Part shown: positions 33,140-33,239 of the stretch, piece by piece | Layout of the letters: every line of letters starts with the position of its first letter | Position numbering within the stretch: the stretch's first letter is position 1 | Assembly: GCA_016185145.1 (NCBI GenBank) | Contig: JACPOB010000123.1 | Coordinates: 1-33,239 of the forward strand | Direction: 5' to 3' | From: Rhodospirillales bacterium | GTDB lineage: Bacteria; Pseudomonadota; Alphaproteobacteria; Reyranellales; Reyranellaceae | Length of the DNA stretch: 33,239 nt | Translations under genes and position numbers: made by a program | Notes under the pieces: model-generated | The model's database searches: none | The model's input: only the letters and a program-made list of their open reading frames with translations | Told to the model about the DNA's origin: nothing

Positions 33140-33239
33140 TGTCGGCCACCTGATTCCGATCGAAGCCGGCCATCGATTCCGATTGATGTCGGCCGGGGTG
33201 GCGGGCGCCTCTGGTCGTTTGTCGTTTGGCATCAGACAG
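33102..33239. mobile_element. Probable end of an IS21-type element
   Basis: The segment starts TGCGGATTCC and contains four degenerate repeats of ATTCCG-N6/7-TCGGCC. IS21-type elements start with TG and carry several short repeats near their ends. The element would extend beyond the right edge. No transposase gene is visible in the window, so the family call is tentative. Confidence 0.45.
33107..33194. repeat. Four tandem-like copies of ATTCCG-N6/7-TCGGCC
   Basis: Copies start at 33107, 33129, 33153 and 33176, a spacing of 22-24 bases. Three have a seven-base centre (ATTGATG or ATCGAAG); the first has six (CTGAAG). The third reads CCGGCC at its end. Such repeats would be transposase binding sites if the IS21 reading is right. 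Confidence 0.8.

Noticed and set aside
33029..33232. A minus-strand frame reading ADINRNRWPASIGIRWP
   Set aside because: The sequence is the translation of the short tandem repeats, so a real protein is unlikely.

Overview
The window is high-GC DNA from a free-living alphaproteobacterium. Evidence: the organisation of the urea ABC transporter, a NadQ-type regulator beside nadABC, paired CaiB/BaiF CoA-transferases, a tripartite-tricarboxylate (Bug) binding protein, and palindromic intergenic repeats of the kind common in Bradyrhizobium, Rhodopseudomonas and Reyranella. The genus is not proven; a Reyranella-like or Bradyrhizobium-like chromosome is my inference. No rRNA, tRNA or CRISPR array was seen.

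Layout. (1) 1-4811: urea uptake operon urtABCDE, cut at the left edge. Its urtC seems to lack about 65 residues from the middle of the protein. (2) 4818-4919: a terminator-like hairpin followed by a perfect 81-bp palindrome. (3) 4932-9077: an amidohydrolase on the minus strand, divergent from an Old Yellow Enzyme-type oxidoreductase and a CoA-transferase. (4) 9118-14274: nadQ, a small membrane protein gene on the opposite strand, then nadABC (de novo NAD synthesis). The nadA promoter carries three copies of TGCTCA-N3-TGAGCA-like sites spaced 32 and 21 bp centre to centre. (5) 14329-16079: a wrecked alpha/beta-hydrolase gene, an ABM-domain monooxygenase-like gene and a TauD-type dioxygenase. 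(6) 16090-21096, minus strand: DsbA-like protein, two SDRs, a VOC protein, a formyl-CoA-transferase-like enzyme and a Bug-type binding protein. One SDR carries a 66-bp palindrome inside its reading frame. (7) 21255-24579: a small secreted protein, a SnoaL-like protein plus TetR regulator with a clear operator, and adenine deaminase. (8) 24589-28372: a 115-bp two-part repeat and a phosphonate uptake operon (iron alcohol dehydrogenase, phnD, phnC, phnE; minus strand), divergent from a LysR gene at 28479. (9) 29360-32127: a second copy of the 81-bp palindrome, a family 5 solute-binding protein and an exported protein of unknown function. (10) 32128-33239: mobile-element debris: the C-terminal end of a serine recombinase, the N-terminal part of an ISAzo13-type transposase, and a set of short repeats that look like the end of an IS21-type element.

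How it fits together. Much of the window is scavenging metabolism for nitrogen and phosphorus (urea, adenine, phosphonates) and organic acids. The NAD block is a self-contained regulon with its probable regulator. Palindromic repeats sit at both convergent gene junctions where I looked for terminators, and in two cases they have changed a protein: the LysR C-terminus and the interior of one SDR. The least expected observations are the internally deleted urtC, the palindrome within the SDR, and the helically phased NadQ operator array.
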